Notes: a model not told the origin generated them from the letters alone. A stretch of DNA of 64,000 bases from Thermocoleostomius sinensis A174 (GCF_026802175.1 NZ_CP113797.1:4255026-4319025), one strand, 5' to 3'. Counted from the stretch's first letter, positions 47,948 to 57,689 are shown. A program made the numbers and translations.

Positions 47948-49099
47948 ATGATGAGGCAAATCTTCTGTTCTAATTTTATTCAGGTTCACAAGGACGAGTA
48001 CGCAAGCTTAACTCAATTATTCCAATGGGTATCGCTTCAGTATGCACTCAGATTGTCCTCAAAACTAGGAATCGTCGCACTTAGCACTATTCTCTGTGCT
48101 GATCTTGCATTTGCGCAAACGATGTCGCCAGCGTCATCACCTACATCTAACTCAACATCCTCAGGAACGCCAGAAATTCTATCTGAAGCTTATACACTTG
48201 GAACAGGCGATCGCATCAGTATCTCTATTTTTGGCGCGCCGGAGTATAGCGGCGAAGCCCTAGTTTTACCGGATGGATCGCTAAATTTACCAACAGCTGG
48301 CAGTGTGGCAGTGCGGGGCATGACGTTGCAACAAGCCGCCCAAGCGATCGCACAGAAATATGCCCCCTTCGTTAATCGCCCTTACGTTACAGTTACTTTG
48401 GTATCGCTGCGACCCGTCCGAGTTGGTATCGCTGGGGCCGTTAATCGTCCAGGCTCCTATACGTTATCATCTGAGGAAAAGTCAGAATTTCCTACCCTAA
48501 CTGATGCTATTCAGTCAGCCGGGGGAATCACTTCAAGGGCTGATCTGCGTCAAATTCAGATACGGCGTCAACAACCTGATGCAGAACAAGTTATTGATAT
48601 TAATTTATGGGAAATGTTACAAAGCGGGGATTTAAGTAAGGACATTGTATTACATGGTGGCGATACCATATTTATTCCTACTGCTGATACTCTAACACCC
48701 GCCGATGCTCTGCAACTTGGGACAGCTAGTTTTGCTCCTGATACGGTCACCGTTTATGTTGTCGGTGAAGTAGGCTCACCCGGTGCGGTAAACGTTCCTG
48801 CCAACACACCTTTAAACCAAGCTATCTTGGCGGCTGGTGGTTTAAATCAACTCCGGGCTGAATCGGATTCGGTGAAACTGGTTCGGCTCAATCCGGATGG
48901 CACTGTTTCACAGCAAACGGTTGCAGTGCAGTTTGATCAAGATGTAAACGAGGCCAGTAACCCGACGTTGCAGAATAATGATGTGATTGTGGTCGGTCGA
49001 TCGGACTTGGCGAACTTTGCCGCAACGACTGAGCTTGCCCTTGGTCCCTTTGGCAGAATTATCTCTAGTTTTCTGGGAATATTGAACATTTTCAACTAG
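47948..49099 (+). CDS. Polysaccharide export protein (Wza/SLBB type)
   Basis: 383 residues. A long N-terminal lead of about 33 residues precedes a signal peptide (LGIVALSTILCADLAFAQ). The Poly_export domain has YTLGTGDRISISIFGAPEYS, LPDGSLNLPTAGSVAVRGMT and PYVTVTLVSLRPVRVGIAGA, and two SLBB units follow (GSYTL..., YVVGEVGSPGAVNVPANTPL). It forms the outer-membrane/periplasmic channel for the polymer. No lipobox Cys is present at the cleavage site, unlike E. coli Wza. ATG 47948 or 47951. Divergent from the synthesis operon. Confidence 0.92.
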   Translation: MMRQIFCSNFIQVHKDEYASLTQLFQWVSLQYALRLSSKLGIVALSTILCADLAFAQTMSPASSPTSNSTSSGTPEILSEAYTLGTGDRISISIFGAPEYSGEALVLPDGSLNLPTAGSVAVRGMTLQQAAQAIAQKYAPFVNRPYVTVTLVSLRPVRVGIAGAVNRPGSYTLSSEEKSEFPTLTDAIQSAGGITSRADLRQIQIRRQQPDAEQVIDINLWEMLQSGDLSKDIVLHGGDTIFIPTADTLTPADALQLGTASFAPDTVTVYVVGEVGSPGAVNVPANTPLNQAILAAGGLNQLRAESDSVKLVRLNPDGTVSQQTVAVQFDQDVNEASNPTLQNNDVIVVGRSDLANFAATTELALGPFGRIISSFLGILNIFN

Positions 49100-49190
49100 G
49101 GTGTGCCGAAACGGCTGTTACGATCCCAATATCAGGCTGGCAGATGTTAGCTGATGGGCGAGTTAACAGTGTTGTTAAAGGCAGGACGTG

Positions 49191-50723
49191 ATGCAAGCAG
49201 ATGTAATTGTGATTGGCAGCGGCATTGGGGGATTGACGGCAGCGGCGCTATTGGCGCGATATGGCAAAAGCGTAATTGTTTGTGAAAGCCACGCTATTCC
49301 AGGTGGTGCGGCTCATGGCTTCTCACGGCAAGGATTTTTGTTTGATTCTGGACCATCGTTTTTTGCCGGACTCAGCGACTCCAACTCGCTTAATCCACTG
49401 CGGCAGGTGTTAGAGGCGATCGGCGAAACGGTGGCAGCCGTTCCCTATGAGCCATTTGGCTATTACCACTTTCCCGAAGGCACGTTTGCAGTCTATGGCA
49501 ACTCCGATCGTTACAAAGCCGAGATTGCCAAAGTTACCCTCCAAGGAGCACAGGAGTACACCAAATTTGAACGGGAACTGCTACGACTATATGACAGGCT
49601 GCGCCAGATTCCTGCCATGGCGCTGCGGGCTGATTTCAACCTAATTCCATTCTTACTGAGTCGGTATCCTGCGGCACTGCTGAACCTACTGCCACAACTG
49701 GCTATCATTCAAGCCTCGGTAGGCAATGTAGCCAGAGTGTTTGTACACGATCGCTGGGTACAGCGGTTGATCGATCTGGAATGTTTCTTGCTATCTGGAC
49801 TGAAAGCCGACGGCACAGTTGCTCCCGAAATGGCGTTTATGCTGGGTGAGCGCACTCATTCCGCCATTGATTACCCGATCGGTGGCAGCGATGCGCTTGT
49901 ACAAGCCCTGATTCGCGGACTAGAACGTTGGGGCGGAACCCTACGTTTGAATGCTCACGTCGAGCAAATTTTAGTAGAACGTGGCAGGGTCAGCGGTGTA
50001 CAGTTGCGTCGGGGAGAGGTGTTGCACGCCCCGATCGTCATTTCCAATGCTACGATTTGGGATACCTACACACAGTTGCTCAAACCTACCGATCTGCCCC
50101 CCGCCTATCGTCAAAGATCTCTCAATATACCAGTCGTTGATAGCTTCATGCACCTGCATCTGGGCATTCGCGCCGATGGATTAAACGCATTAACCGGACA
50201 TCATGTGGTAGTACACGATGCCGCACAAGACATCACTGTACCCGGTAACACCTGCATGATTTCTATCCCGTCTGTATGGGATGCTAAGTTGGCGCCACCC
50301 GGTCATCATGTCGTTCATGCCTATACGCTGGAACCCTTTGCTGGCTGGCAACGCGATGAGCACTATGACGCTCGCAAGCGCGATCGATCGCAATCGTTAT
50401 ATCGAGCGTTGGAGCGAATCATTCCCGATGTGCGACAACGAATTGTGCTGGAACTGATTGGGACTCCCTTAACTCATGCGCACTATCTCAGGCGACATCA
50501 GGGAACCTATGGCCCGGCTATTGCAGCAGGTAAAGGCATGTTTCCCAGCACGCATACCCCGATCGCAGGACTGTACCGAGTGGGAGACAGCACCATACCC
50601 GGTATCGGCGTCCCGGCAGTGGCCGCATCAGGAATTTTGTGCGCTAATACGATCGTCAGTCCTCAACAGGTAGCTGCATTGCTAAAGCAGTCATTCAACT
50701 CTCAAAAAATTCTCGAAAATTAG
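49191..50723 (+). CDS. CrtI/CrtISO-like FAD oxidoreductase
   Basis: 510 residues. Dinucleotide motif VIVIGSGIGGLTAAALLARY, VIVCESHAIPGGAAHGFSRQ and GFLFDSGPSFFAGLSD at the N-terminus; the C-terminus has LYRVGDSTIPGIGVPAVAAS, the carotenoid-desaturase/isomerase FAD signature. The family includes phytoene desaturases, carotene isomerases and retinol saturases; the exact carotenoid or lipid substrate is not clear. Start at ATG 49191 (GTG 49188 directly before) with AGGA five bases upstream. It begins 92 bp after the Wza-like gene, possibly in the same transcript. Confidence 0.85.
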   Translation: MQADVIVIGSGIGGLTAAALLARYGKSVIVCESHAIPGGAAHGFSRQGFLFDSGPSFFAGLSDSNSLNPLRQVLEAIGETVAAVPYEPFGYYHFPEGTFAVYGNSDRYKAEIAKVTLQGAQEYTKFERELLRLYDRLRQIPAMALRADFNLIPFLLSRYPAALLNLLPQLAIIQASVGNVARVFVHDRWVQRLIDLECFLLSGLKADGTVAPEMAFMLGERTHSAIDYPIGGSDALVQALIRGLERWGGTLRLNAHVEQILVERGRVSGVQLRRGEVLHAPIVISNATIWDTYTQLLKPTDLPPAYRQRSLNIPVVDSFMHLHLGIRADGLNALTGHHVVVHDAAQDITVPGNTCMISIPSVWDAKLAPPGHHVVHAYTLEPFAGWQRDEHYDARKRDRSQSLYRALERIIPDVRQRIVLELIGTPLTHAHYLRRHQGTYGPAIAAGKGMFPSTHTPIAGLYRVGDSTIPGIGVPAVAASGILCANTIVSPQQVAALLKQSFNSQKILEN

Positions 50724-50803
50724 GATAAAGGCTAAAAGACAAGCAAGAAAATCAAACAAATTTCATCCTTGATCCCCTATCCTTTATCCGTTGACGATTG
50801 GCG

Positions 50804-51049
50804 CTAAATCACACCCAAATTTGCCAGGCCCAAAATAGCCCCTGTGCCCAGCACATGGCCAAAGCACGCCGCACCGATAAGAGCAGGAACACTGAAATCA
50901 CCAATCAATGTGGGGCCGACGTTAGGTTGTTGGATGGCAAAGCGAGCGATCGCGATTGCAATTGCGTTAGCAATTACCATAATCAGAGCAGTTGTTAAGC
51001 TCCATTCGGGAGTTCTGGGCACCACAGCGAGTAAATCTAGATAAAACAA
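50804..51049 (-). CDS. psaK: Photosystem I subunit PsaK
   Basis: 81 residues with the two membrane helices of PsaK: TPEWSLTTALIMVIANAIAI near the N-terminus, and SVPALIGAACFGHVLGTGAI near the C-terminus, ending GLANLGVI. The connecting loop (ARFAIQQPNVGPTLIGDF) fits the family. PsaK sits at the edge of photosystem I and binds chlorophyll and carotenoid. No ATG is available; TTG 51049 is the likely start because AAGGAG lies seven bases upstream. Stand-alone gene, divergent from a GNAT gene. Confidence 0.9.
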   Translation of the reverse strand: MFYLDLLAVVPRTPEWSLTTALIMVIANAIAIAIARFAIQQPNVGPTLIGDFSVPALIGAACFGHVLGTGAILGLANLGVI

Positions 51050-51278
51050 CGCTTATCTCCTTTATCTTTCAAGCGGGCAGAAATCATTGTCAGGTGAATA
51101 TTTACCAAAAAACCTCAACCCATAGACCTAAATCGCATTAATAGTTAACATTCCAAGGGCAAAACGGCATGGCATTTTACAGGTTAATAGCGTTCGTAAA
51201 GGGACGACAAGCCGCGCAGATCTCCGATCGTTAGCAGATACAGTTTCTAACAATTTCTATTTCTATAGAACCGATTCT

Positions 51279-51710
51279 ATGAAACCAATCGACTTAATGA
51301 TTAGACCTTACACCGCAGGCGATGAAGTATGCGTCATTGCGCTCTGGTATCGTTGTGATTTAGTCGTGCCCTGGAATGACCCAAAGCAAGATATCAGGCG
51401 GAAGTGGCAGGTACAGCCAGAGCTATTCTTAGTTGGATTAGTCCAATCAGAAATTGTCGCAACGGTCATGGCTGGTTACGAAGGACATCGTGGCTGGCTC
51501 AATTATTTAGCAGTAGATCCAGCTTTTCAACAGCAGGGAATTGGGCGACAAATGGTAGAAGCGGCAACGGCTAAACTCAAAGCCATGAACTGCCCCAAAA
51601 TTAATGTACAGATTCGATCGTCTAATGCGGCGGTGATTGAGTTTTATCAGCGGCTCGGTTTCAAGTTAGAGGAGGTCATCAGCATGGGTTGTCAACTCAA
51701 TAACCATTGA
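51279..51710 (+). CDS. GNAT acetyltransferase (YpeA-like)
   Basis: 143 residues. LMIRPYTAGDEVCVIALWYR at the start, the beta-4 strand WLNYLAVDPAFQ and acetyl-CoA loop QQQGIGRQMVEAATAKLKAM, then VIEFYQRLGFKLEE: all GNAT landmarks. Closest in layout to the YpeA group. Substrate unknown, perhaps an amine or ribosomal protein. Its spacer with psaK (229 bp) holds both promoters. Confidence 0.9.
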   Translation: MKPIDLMIRPYTAGDEVCVIALWYRCDLVVPWNDPKQDIRRKWQVQPELFLVGLVQSEIVATVMAGYEGHRGWLNYLAVDPAFQQQGIGRQMVEAATAKLKAMNCPKINVQIRSSNAAVIEFYQRLGFKLEEVISMGCQLNNH

Positions 51711-51897
51711 TTGACGCAAGGCGGAATGCTCCCACACGTCATGCCGTATGGAGTCATCCCTCATACTTTATCCTTTATTCTTTTTTTATTTTTTATCCTT
51801 CTGCTAATGTGTGCCCAATTTGCTAGACCAAGGCAGAATAGTGAAGGTTGTGGTTCTCATTGTGGTTCAAAATTGTGGTTCAAAGGGAGTTGCGGTT

Positions 51898-52395
51898 ATG
51901 AAGGTGGTTCGTTGGCGTGGAGCGTTACTGGCAACAGCATTTAGTTTTATGGTACTGGGGGCGGCTTGCGCCCCATCGGAACCATCCCGCTATGAACAAG
52001 CGCAAGAGCAAACGCAAGGCGGATCAGCCGTTGCTCAAGATGCTGTACCCGGCAGTCGCTTCAACCAATTTTTCCCGCGATCGGTTTCTGGGTATGAAAT
52101 TGTCCCCTCTCAGGAAAAACAGGGCTTTGCAGAATATAAGGTGAATCAAAACGGTCAAACTGTTGCCATGCTCGCCATCAATGACACCACAGGTACAGGA
52201 GCCGCTGACAAATTTCAAAGCAGCAGCATGACAATTGCGGGTTATCCAGCCGTTGAACAAGGGCAAAACGCTACGGCTATCCTGGTCAACGATCGGTTTC
52301 AGGTGAAGGTACTGTCTCGCGACTCTTCCTTTACTAAAGAAGATCGTGCCGATTGGATTGGAAAGTTTGATCTACAGGGATTATCAGGGCTGTAG
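51898..52395 (+). CDS. Putative lipoprotein
   Basis: 165 residues from ATG 51898, with AGGGAG eight bases upstream. MKVVRWRGALLATAFSFMVL is a lipoprotein-type signal and LGAACAPSE the probable lipobox (Cys at about 24, with Gly rather than Leu/Val at -3, so slightly atypical). The mature part (SRFNQFFPRSVSGYEIVPSQ, DDTTGTGAADKF-like NDTTGTGAADKFQ) matches no family I recognise. Likely anchored in the periplasm. The C-terminus runs to 25 bp from the convergent kinase gene. Confidence 0.75.
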   Translation: MKVVRWRGALLATAFSFMVLGAACAPSEPSRYEQAQEQTQGGSAVAQDAVPGSRFNQFFPRSVSGYEIVPSQEKQGFAEYKVNQNGQTVAMLAINDTTGTGAADKFQSSSMTIAGYPAVEQGQNATAILVNDRFQVKVLSRDSSFTKEDRADWIGKFDLQGLSGL

Positions 52396-52419
52396 AAAGG
52401 ATGAAGTAGGATACACCCC

Positions 52420-54765
52420 TCAAATATTCGGATGCAGTGGTAATTCGATCGTAAAGCAAGTCTGATTCGCACTGCTTTCCACCCAAACAGAGCCACTCAG
52501 CCATTCTGCTAATTTTTTCACCAAAGCCAATCCTAGACCCGTGCCGCCATGCTGCCACGGATCATTGTTAGGAATACGATAAAACTTCTCAAAGATACGT
52601 GTTAGTTCCTGGGGTGGAATTTCTACGCCAGTGTTTGTCACGCTGAGCCGAAGCGATGGATAGGATGTTACCAAAGCAGAACTAGATTGGTAGAAGAAAG
52701 GACGGGGAGTAGAAAGCAGGAGATTGGTCGCAACCAAGCGATCGTCTACCGTTTGAGGTTCCAGGTGTCCCGGTGCTGGTTTTACCTCAGCCGCGATTGT
52801 GATGACGCCATTTGATGGTGTGTATTTGCAAGCGTTCTGCAATAGCTCGATTACAATTCGCTCTAAGCTGGGCAAGTCTGTAGTCAACAGCGGCAAATTA
52901 GCGGGCAGATCAAGTTGGATGGTTTGCTGTTGATTATGAGCACGCTCCAGAAACGGCTGCACGATCGCACTCAACCAACTGGGAAGATCGATATTTGCGA
53001 GTTGGGGGGAAGCCTGTTCAGTATCCAGTCGCGACAAATCTAGCAAGTCGTTGATCAGGCTAATTTCTCGTTGACACTCTGCCTGAAGAATCTGAAAATA
53101 CTTGCTGGCTTTGGGATGTTCTCCGCGCAAGAATCCCGATTGCTTCAGTACCACCTCTAGCATTTGCGCTGCCATCTTAATGTTAGACATGGGGGTGCGC
53201 AGTTCATGGGAAACTGTACTGAGAAAATCATCCTTGAGCCGATTCAACCGTTCGAGTTCTTTCACCTGAGTGTGTGCTGCTTGATACAGCCGCGCCTGCC
53301 GAATGGCGATTGCACATTGATTGGCTACTTGTTGCACTAACCGAATATCCTGTTCTCGAAAGCAAGAATAGGGTTGATTAATGAGCCATAAATCGCCCAG
53401 TACTTCTTGATCATTCACGATTGGGCAAGCCAGCATTGAAACCTTACCCCGCGTGGGATTGATATTGAGCGAGCAAAACTGAAACGCCTGTCCTTGTAGC
53501 AATTGCGTATAGATTTCGGGAGAGGCATCCAGTAGCACAACGCGCCCTTGGTAAGGTGATAGGGTGGTTGTATATTCGTAACAAATGGTGGATGTACCTG
53601 CCTTTAAATCATAAATCGAGGCATTACAGCAGCTTGTTCCGATCGCACAAGCAAGCTCCTGCACCACGGTTTCCAGAATTTGATTTTCATCGAGGCTGTC
53701 GCGAACATTATCGGTGATGCGTTTAAGGGTGGCTTCAAACTCAAAGGCAAGTTCTAGTTCTGCCGTGCGGGCTTGAATTTGGCGTTCAAGATCAGCGTTG
53801 AGTCGCTGAACTTTTTGATAGAGTTCTGCTTGTTGAATCACGCTATTGAGATACGTGACAAGCTGCTTCAGTAAGCCTAACTCCCATCGTTGCCACGATC
53901 GCAAGGAACGGCATTGCTGCACCACCAGCACCCCCCACAGGTCATCCTGCTGCACAATTGGTAGGGTAATAGATGCTTGCACCCCTGCCTGATTGTCGTC
54001 TGAAGCCACTGGAACCCAAACAATGGGTTGAAGTTGAGTGAGAGTCGTCCCTGTTTGAAGCTGTAAACACTGCTGCTGCAAGCAATTGAGAAATTGAGGA
54101 GACTCTAAAATTGACAAACAGTCCGGTCGCGTTGCCTCTGCAATTAAGCTACCCATCCCCGAAGCATGAAATTGATAGAACAGCGCTCGATCGGCTTGCA
54201 GTTGCTGACAAAGCTCCATCGCAATGGTACGCAGCGTTAGGCGCAGTTCAGGGGTCTGTCGCGCAGGCTGAGCCACTGCGTGCATTAACTTATCCCACTC
54301 TACCTGTTGACGCAGTACCTGTTCGGCTTGGGTCAGATCAAGGCGATGCGGTTTTGGAGATGAAGGTTCCAGGTCATTACAGAGGAACAGCACTTCTGTT
54401 CTGGTTGCCGTTTGCACAATTTGCATAGTGGTTAATTGGCGAACGATCGTGCCATTGCGACAGACAAGGCGAAACTCCCCTAGTTTAGTGGTGGGTTCCA
54501 TGGGCAGCATGAGAAGGTCGGTTCTCAGCCGCATGTGATCTTGGGGATGCAGCAACGATAACAACGATCGCCCGATCAAGTTTTCAGCCTCAAAACCTAG
54601 CCGGGCGGCTCCTGATGGATTAATGGATACAACGGTTCCCGTCAAATCGAGGGTGAAGCAAATCGGTGGCAAATTAGCAGATGGCGAGTAACTGGATAGC
54701 AATGTCGTTGAAGGTGAGTATGTAAAAGACAAATCAACAGCCTGTGTTGTAGCAGACCCATTCAA
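52420..54765 (-). CDS. Soluble sensor histidine kinase (PAS-GAF-GAF-HisKA)
   Basis: 781 residues. PAS domain (about 33-130, LDLTGTVVSINPSGAARLGF), first GAF (about 165-310), a coiled coil, second GAF (about 355-495), dimerisation/phosphoacceptor DDFLSTVSHELRTPMSNIKM (His520), and ATPase with ELLQNACKYTPSNG and GTGLGLALVKKLAEWLSGSV. No membrane helix, so it senses a cytoplasmic signal. The GAFs lack an obvious bilin-binding Cys-His pair of phytochromes (GTSCCNASIYD has two Cys but no following His). No response regulator is adjacent: an orphan. The start is TTG 54765 without a good ribosome site, so it is uncertain. Confidence 0.9.
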   Translation of the reverse strand: MNGSATTQAVDLSFTYSPSTTLLSSYSPSANLPPICFTLDLTGTVVSINPSGAARLGFEAENLIGRSLLSLLHPQDHMRLRTDLLMLPMEPTTKLGEFRLVCRNGTIVRQLTTMQIVQTATRTEVLFLCNDLEPSSPKPHRLDLTQAEQVLRQQVEWDKLMHAVAQPARQTPELRLTLRTIAMELCQQLQADRALFYQFHASGMGSLIAEATRPDCLSILESPQFLNCLQQQCLQLQTGTTLTQLQPIVWVPVASDDNQAGVQASITLPIVQQDDLWGVLVVQQCRSLRSWQRWELGLLKQLVTYLNSVIQQAELYQKVQRLNADLERQIQARTAELELAFEFEATLKRITDNVRDSLDENQILETVVQELACAIGTSCCNASIYDLKAGTSTICYEYTTTLSPYQGRVVLLDASPEIYTQLLQGQAFQFCSLNINPTRGKVSMLACPIVNDQEVLGDLWLINQPYSCFREQDIRLVQQVANQCAIAIRQARLYQAAHTQVKELERLNRLKDDFLSTVSHELRTPMSNIKMAAQMLEVVLKQSGFLRGEHPKASKYFQILQAECQREISLINDLLDLSRLDTEQASPQLANIDLPSWLSAIVQPFLERAHNQQQTIQLDLPANLPLLTTDLPSLERIVIELLQNACKYTPSNGVITIAAEVKPAPGHLEPQTVDDRLVATNLLLSTPRPFFYQSSSALVTSYPSLRLSVTNTGVEIPPQELTRIFEKFYRIPNNDPWQHGGTGLGLALVKKLAEWLSGSVWVESSANQTCFTIELPLHPNI

Positions 54766-54861
54766 GCAGGGTTTTGTGGTAATAGGATTCCCACGTCTGC
54801 CTCAGGAATCACAGGGCAGCATGAAATGTCTTACATGAAATGTCTCAAATAGTCTTAGTAA

Positions 54862-55854
54862 TCACTCTTCTACGCGATAGCCTAACTCTGCTAGCTGTGT
54901 GCGCGACTGCCGCCACTTAGGTTGTACTTTCACAAATAACTCAATATAAACCTTGCCCAGAATCAATTTTTGAATTTGCTCGCGAGCGCCGATGCCGATC
55001 GTCTTCATCATTTGCCCGCCTTTGCCAATTAGAATGCCTTTTTGCGAACTCCGCTCTACATAAACGGTTGCTAAAATGTGCGTGATGTCTGAAGACTCCT
55101 CTACTTGATCGATCGACACAGCCACCGAATGGGGCACCTCTTCGCGGGTGTGAAGCAGAATTTGCTCTCGAATCAGTTCACCCATGATGAAGCGTTCCGG
55201 TTGATCAGTAACTAAATCAGGCGGGTAATAGTAAGGGCCAGGGTCTAAGCGATCGACGAGCAGCGTTTGCAGCAAGTCCAACCCTTCGCCTGTCAGCGCT
55301 GAAAATTTGGCGATCGTCCAAGGATGGTTGGCTGCCAAATCACTATAACTTTGCTCGATTACCTCGGAAGTCAGGTGTTGATCAATTTTATTGATCCCCA
55401 GAATCACGGGCACATTGGTACGTTCGAGCAACTCAGCCACAAACCGATCGCCGCCGCCAGCTTCGCTGGTTCCATCTACCACAAACAGCAACACATCTAC
55501 CGAGTCGATGGCAATTTGGGCATTTTTCACCAGCACTTTACCCAATTGATGATGTGGTTTGTGAATGCCGGGTGTGTCTACAAAAATGATTTGTGCCTGG
55601 GGAGTGGAAAGAATGCCACGCAAGCGATTGCGGGTCGTTTGGGCCACAGGTGAGGTGATGGCAATTTTTTGACCAATCAACTGATTCATCAACGTTGACT
55701 TGCCCACATTGGGACGCCCAATAATGCCGACAAAGCCCGATTTGAACCCCGGCGGCGCGATCGGAATCAGCGGGTCTCCACCATAGATGTTTTCCGGCAT
55801 CCCTGACCCATCATCCAAATTATTGAGGTCGCCGTCCTGCAATGGCTCGTTCAT
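54862..55854 (-). CDS. era: GTPase Era
   Basis: 330 residues. GTPase motifs: G1 GRPNVGKS, switch TSPVAQTTRNRLRGILS, G3 DTPGIH, G4 NKID. The C-terminal KH domain (GKGGQMMKTIGIGAREQIQK) binds the 3' end of 16S rRNA in 30S assembly. The N-terminus carries about 35 extra residues (EPLQDGDLNNLDDGSGMPEN) before the G domain, as in many cyanobacterial Era proteins. It lies 111 bp after another GTPase gene on the same strand. Confidence 0.95.
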   Translation of the reverse strand: MNEPLQDGDLNNLDDGSGMPENIYGGDPLIPIAPPGFKSGFVGIIGRPNVGKSTLMNQLIGQKIAITSPVAQTTRNRLRGILSTPQAQIIFVDTPGIHKPHHQLGKVLVKNAQIAIDSVDVLLFVVDGTSEAGGGDRFVAELLERTNVPVILGINKIDQHLTSEVIEQSYSDLAANHPWTIAKFSALTGEGLDLLQTLLVDRLDPGPYYYPPDLVTDQPERFIMGELIREQILLHTREEVPHSVAVSIDQVEESSDITHILATVYVERSSQKGILIGKGGQMMKTIGIGAREQIQKLILGKVYIELFVKVQPKWRQSRTQLAELGYRVEE

Positions 55855-55965
55855 TCTGCACCTGCTGTACGCGCTTTAAATCAACTTTGATCAACTTTGA
55901 ATCGTTCGCTTTGTTTAATTGCGGGTCTTCTACCATCATGAACTAGCGTCCTCAATCAGGTTGAC

Positions 55966-57393
55966 CTATCGTGGATAGAATTCAAGTTCTCGCTGCAAGC
56001 GATGAATGATTGTGTCGCGATCGACCTGAAGCAAAATTTCTTCAATGACGGTGTTGACGCCTTGAGGTCCCCAAGTGCAGCCACGCTCTAGATACACTTG
56101 TGCTGCTTTGCCAACCCGATAAGAACCGTACCCAGCCAATCCTGCTTGCGCGGCCGCCGATGCCCCATAAGCCATGACCCCAGAGGCACTATCAAACATA
56201 GAGGTAATGGCTCCGGCACTTTTACCCATGCCCAGCAACAAGCCGCTGCCCACCTCCCCCAGCAGCAGTCCACCAGAGCTAATGAGAATCGCCTTTAGCA
56301 GCTTACCAGCTTCATAGCGGGTCATTGGTAAGCCATAGAGCCGAGCCAGCGATCGAATCATCACCAAATCAACGGCAGCCCCACCCATCAAATCCAGCGC
56401 AGCGATCGGGTTCACGGCCACAACCAGCGATTTCCATTTAGCGAACTGCCAGATCAAGTCTTCAGCTTCGTTGCGGTACAGTTCAACGGTTTTGTAAGCG
56501 ATCGAGGCTTCGGTCTGTTGAGCTTGTCGCAACGCATTCAGTGCCAGCAGCGACTTGCCTTCTCGGTTAAGAATATCTAGCAGCTTTTGTTTAAGTTCAT
56601 CAATATCTGGTTCTGGCGACTCCCACTCGTGCGTTACTCGCCCATCGGCCCACTCTACTCGCACTTCCAATGGAGATGGGTCGGCTGCGGTCAGCACAAT
56701 ATCATCGGGGGTGAAAAAGGGACGCTGGCGATCGCCTTGATCGGCAAATAAACGCTGTAACTTGGCATAAATTGTCTGTCGATCCTCATCTGGATACAGA
56801 TCAACTTTGTTGAAGATAATGATCAGTGGTTTGCCGGCTAGCTGCAATTGCCGCAAGGCTTGGTATTCTGTGCGCGTTACATCTCCCGCAATCACAAATA
56901 AAATTAAATCTGCCTGACTGGAGACCTCCCGCGCCATGCGACCTCGCTCTTCACCCCCCACTTCGTCGAGTCCAGGGGTATCAATCAACTCAACCTGCAC
57001 CTGTCCGCCTGCTGCTGACCAATACACCGATCGTGGATATTGAGTAACGCCATGCAGGGGTCCCGTTTGCAGCATTTTTTGACCGAGGAGGGCGTTGATC
57101 ACTGCCGATTTACCACGACTGACCAGACCAAATACGGCAATCCGAACGAGGCAGCAATTAAGCTTATCCAACGTGTGTGATAGGCGATCGAGGTCGGTTT
57201 TCATGGCGGCCTGAATTTCAACAGCTTCTGGATGGCGGCGGCGCAGCCGCACAGTTTGTGCATACCGACTGATGGCTTGTTTCAAACTCAATCGGGCCCG
57301 ATCGAAATGTTGATCGGCTAGGCTCTTGCGCACCAATGGAGGAGCACTGGCAGCCGTTGAATCAGTAAGGGGGTTGGATGAATGCGTGGTCAA
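55966..57393 (-). CDS. Dynamin/Era-like GTPase with DUF697-type tail
   Basis: 475 residues. G1 GLVSRGKSAVINALLGQK, G3 IDTPGLDEVGGEERGR, G4 IIFNKVDLYPDE. After the G domain comes a hydrophobic C-terminal half (AILISSGGLLLGEVGSGLLL, SMFDSASGVMAYGASAAAQA) like the DUF697 region that associates with membranes. Members are common in cyanobacteria and plastid-related genomes; function is unknown. The start is uncertain: TTG 57393 has no ribosome site, and GTG 57333 is an alternative. Adjacent to era on the same strand. Confidence 0.88.
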   Translation of the reverse strand: MTTHSSNPLTDSTAASAPPLVRKSLADQHFDRARLSLKQAISRYAQTVRLRRRHPEAVEIQAAMKTDLDRLSHTLDKLNCCLVRIAVFGLVSRGKSAVINALLGQKMLQTGPLHGVTQYPRSVYWSAAGGQVQVELIDTPGLDEVGGEERGRMAREVSSQADLILFVIAGDVTRTEYQALRQLQLAGKPLIIIFNKVDLYPDEDRQTIYAKLQRLFADQGDRQRPFFTPDDIVLTAADPSPLEVRVEWADGRVTHEWESPEPDIDELKQKLLDILNREGKSLLALNALRQAQQTEASIAYKTVELYRNEAEDLIWQFAKWKSLVVAVNPIAALDLMGGAAVDLVMIRSLARLYGLPMTRYEAGKLLKAILISSGGLLLGEVGSGLLLGMGKSAGAITSMFDSASGVMAYGASAAAQAGLAGYGSYRVGKAAQVYLERGCTWGPQGVNTVIEEILLQVDRDTIIHRLQRELEFYPR

Positions 57394-57689
57394 GGGAGGA
57401 TTCTATCGGGTGATAGAAACGAGACGACACTAAATTTATTCTCGATCATTCTATTTGTTTCTTGTGAGTGACTAATAGCCGATGACCGACCCATCTTTAT
57501 CCAGGGAACCGAAGCCTCGATAAAATCTGTCTACTTCCCCCTACAATTGACACGTAAACGGCTAGGTTCAATGCAGGTTGCTGAAGTCAATCTAGGGTTG
57601 GTGGCTAGGGTTGATGTCTTCACCTGATTTTGTTGATTTTGCAATAAGACTACTTATCTCATTTGAGATATTTATCTAGAATCACTGGC

